Origin: Ferrovibrio sp964429465
GTDB lineage: Bacteria > Pseudomonadota > Alphaproteobacteria > Ferrovibrionales > Ferrovibrionaceae
Reading direction: 5' to 3'
DNA: 7,116 nt
Assembly: GCA_964429465.1 (NCBI GenBank)
Contig: CAYSCA010000180.1
Span: 1-7,116 of the forward strand
The notes below the pieces were generated by a model. That model saw only the letters and a program-made list of their open reading frames with translations. It was not told the origin of the DNA and ran no database searches. The position numbers and the translations under genes are program-made. Each line of letters opens with the position of its first letter. Positions within the stretch are counted from its first letter, which is position 1. This document shows positions 6,228 through 7,116 of this stretch, one piece after another.

Positions 6228-6895
6228 TACTTCATCAGCGCATAGGGCCCGCCGGTCTCCAGCGCGCGCCGGTAGGCCGGGCGGGCATGGATGCGGGCGA
6301 GGAAATCGCGCAGCGGCGCATGGCTGTCATCCAGCCCGGCGCGCGCCGCCGCCGCCTCGGCAGGGAAGCTCATCATGATGTCGGCGGCGGAGAATTCGCT
6401 GCCGGCGAACCAGCCGCCATTGGCGGTCAGTTCGTCGCACCAGTGGCGCAGATGCTGCTTCAGCTGCGGATCGACCAGGGTGCGCAGCGCCTTGCCGGCG
6501 ATCACCTTCACCACCGGCCGCAGCACCGCCGGCGCGTTCTGCGGCATGCGGCCGAACAGCAGCTTGAGCAGCAGCAGCGGCATGGCCGAGCCCTCGGCGT
6601 AATGCAGCCAGTAGGTGAAGCGCAGCCGGTCCCGCGTGCCGGCGGGCGGCACCAGCCGGCCCTGGCCGTAAGTGTCCAGCAGGTATTCGACGATGGCGCC
6701 GGTCTCGGCGATGGTGAGCTCGCCATCGGTGAGCACCGGCGATTTCCCCAGCGGATGCACCTGGCGCAGCTCGGCCGGCGCCCGCATGTCCGGGCCGCGC
6801 CGGTAATGCTTCACCTCATAGGCCAGGCCCAGCTCCTCGAGCAGCCAGAGGATGCGCTGCGAGCGGGAATTGTTGAGATGATGGACGACGATCAT
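6227..6895 (-). CDS. Glutathione S-transferase, yeast Gtt1-like bacterial class
   Basis: This cytosolic glutathione S-transferase of 222 aa conjugates or reduces substrates with glutathione. The N-terminal thioredoxin-like domain (about 1-80) opens with HHLNNSRSQRILWLLEELG (5-23). The SRS segment (10-12) is where this class places its glutathione-activating Ser or Asn, followed by KSPVL (51-55) with the cis-proline Pro53, and AETGAIVEYL (63-72), whose Glu-Thr pair contacts the glutathione gamma-glutamyl group. The C-terminal helical domain carries FSAADIMMSFP (168-178), the standard N-capping box with its Asp. The start is ATG at 6895, because the residue run MIVVHHLN is the family N-terminus and GGAAGG (6908-6903) precedes it by 7 nt; the longer frame to 7000 adds 35 non-homologous residues across the intergenic region. 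It is the first gene of a leftward operon with the thioesterase and the PLP enzyme. gshB is in the same window, but 5.5 kb away and in a separate unit. Confidence 0.93.
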   Translation of the reverse strand: MIVVHHLNNSRSQRILWLLEELGLAYEVKHYRRGPDMRAPAELRQVHPLGKSPVLTDGELTIAETGAIVEYLLDTYGQGRLVPPAGTRDRLRFTYWLHYAEGSAMPLLLLKLLFGRMPQNAPAVLRPVVKVIAGKALRTLVDPQLKQHLRHWCDELTANGGWFAGSEFSAADIMMSFPAEAAAARAGLDDSHAPLRDFLARIHARPAYRRALETGGPYALMK

Positions 6896-6902
6896 CGGCG
6901 GG

Positions 6903-6927
6903 CCTTCCGGGCGGGGGGAGCGCCCGG
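6903..6927 (-). promoter_or_regulatory. GC-rich hairpin abutting the GST Shine-Dalgarno
   Basis: CCGGGCG (6907-6913) and CGCCCGG (6921-6927) form a perfect 7-bp inverted repeat with a 7-nt loop. In the GST transcript the 3' arm of this hairpin (6913-6907) shares two bases with the Shine-Dalgarno GGAAGG (6908-6903), 7 nt before ATG 6895. Folding could partly hide the ribosome-binding site and damp GST translation, and it could also be disrupted by a factor. Because the region is GC-rich, chance pairing is possible. The repeat is seen; control of translation is inference. Confidence 0.35.
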
Positions 6928-7006
6928 CATGGTAGTCCGGGCCGCCCCCGCCTGTCGCCTTTCCGGGCCGCCGGCAAAAATTATGGCGGAATCCGGGCAC
7001 CCCCTC

Positions 7007-7035
7007 CTTGACAGGGCGGGGTCGGCTGCTTAGGT
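7007..7035 (+). promoter_or_regulatory. Heat-shock (RpoH-type) promoter of a chaperone operon
   Basis: CTTGAC at 7007-7012 (also a perfect TTGACA at 7008-7013) is followed, after 16 bp, by CTTAGGT at 7029-7035. This is close to the alphaproteobacterial sigma-32 pattern as I recall it (CTTGAC, then about 16-18 bp, then CYTATNT), with one mismatch in the -10 element. As a housekeeping sigma70 promoter the -35 would be perfect but the -10 (TAGGTG) poor, which favours RpoH. Transcription would begin near 7042, inside the CIRCE operator just downstream. It faces right, away from GST. Confidence 0.65.
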
Positions 7036-7037
7036 GT

Positions 7038-7064
7038 CTGGCGCTCTCATTCCGAGAGTGCTAA
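7038..7064 (+). promoter_or_regulatory. CIRCE operator (HrcA binding site), probably of groESL
   Basis: The right half-site GAGTGCTAA at 7056-7064 is a perfect match to the CIRCE consensus TTAGCACTC-N9-GAGTGCTAA. The left half-site CTGGCGCTC at 7038-7046 matches 6 of 9 positions, and the spacer is exactly 9 bp. The three mismatches are all transitions, so two of the left-arm differences still allow G-T style pairing with the right arm. CIRCE is the operator of the HrcA repressor and in alphaproteobacteria most often sits before groES-groEL. Its position over the predicted transcription start is the usual one for repression. The regulated gene is outside the window. Confidence 0.85.
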
Positions 7065-7116
7065 CAACCTGTGGGGGATCGCAGCTAAGCTGCTGATTTT
7101 CAACGGTTCTACGAAA
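7065..7116 (+). promoter_or_regulatory. Untranslated leader of the CIRCE-controlled operon (partial)
   Basis: This stretch after CIRCE runs to the window edge with no start codon that opens a convincing frame. It contains a short perfect hairpin, GCAGC-TAA-GCTGC (7081-7093), followed by TGATTTT. The stem is only 5 bp and the T run only four, so a terminator is doubtful. The first gene, expected to be groES, should begin beyond 7116. Confidence 0.45.

Noticed and set aside
6936..6972. Direct repeat of an 11-bp GC-rich word (TCCGGGCCGCC) at 6936 and 6962.
   Set aside because: It consists of low-complexity GC words common in this genome, with only two copies and no link to the promoter or CIRCE.
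6980..6985. CATAAT on the minus strand as a -10 element for GST.
   Set aside because: The sequence 17 bp upstream is AGGAGG, with no similarity to a -35 element, so I do not call a promoter from one hexamer.
6092..7033. A 313-codon + strand frame opposite GST.
   Set aside because: It is a shadow of GST. It would also run through the CIRCE promoter region, which is non-coding in character.
7099..7116. An 18-nt stretch matching 15 positions of 716-733, near the other intergenic region.
   Set aside because: Matches of this quality between two sites are expected several times by chance among all pairs in 7 kb, and no further extension was seen.

Overview
The window is G+C-rich, roughly two-thirds by eye, and densely coded. 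It looks like chromosomal DNA of an alphaproteobacterium, plausibly Rhodospirillales-like. The clues are a DUF2336 protein (a family I know mainly from alphaproteobacteria), a histidine kinase whose phosphoacceptor region resembles the PleC/DivJ type, a gshB-type glutathione synthetase, and a CIRCE operator overlapping a heat-shock-type promoter. There are no mobile elements, CRISPR arrays, tRNAs or rRNAs. The taxon is inferred from family content, not from any search.

Left part, + strand. The window opens inside gshB (glutathione synthetase, missing about the first 80 residues), which ends at 703. A 197-bp intergenic region follows, with a 9-bp inverted repeat and a candidate promoter. Then come a DUF2336 helical-repeat protein (901-2031) and an alpha/beta hydrolase (2076-2873). 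The hydrolase ATG overlaps the stop of a possible 10-codon leader ORF, so it may be translationally coupled.

Middle and right, - strand. A membrane-anchored PAS histidine kinase (4621-2876) converges on the hydrolase, with only 2 bp between the stop codons. Upstream of it is a tight operon read leftward: a GST (6895-6227), a PaaI-like hotdog thioesterase (6217-5822) and a DSD1-family PLP enzyme (5825-4692). The GST stop lies in the thioesterase Shine-Dalgarno, and the thioesterase stop overlaps the PLP-enzyme start (ATGA). The kinase starts 70 bp after the PLP-enzyme stop; it may be read through from the operon or have its own weak promoter.

Right edge. Divergent from GST, the last 110 bp hold a heat-shock-type promoter (CTTGAC-N16-CTTAGGT) and a CIRCE operator (7038-7064), followed by a leader. 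No coding sequence begins before the window ends. This predicts a HrcA/RpoH-controlled chaperone operon, most likely groES-groEL, just beyond 7116.

Glutathione synthesis, a GST and a chaperone promoter give a loose stress and redox flavour, but the genes lie in separate transcription units and I do not claim one pathway. I found no convincing sign of a wholly new multi-gene system. The items most worth a second look are the CIRCE promoter, the DUF2336 protein, the hairpin over the GST ribosome-binding site, the leader ORF before the hydrolase, and the pentapeptide repeat at the kinase N-terminus.
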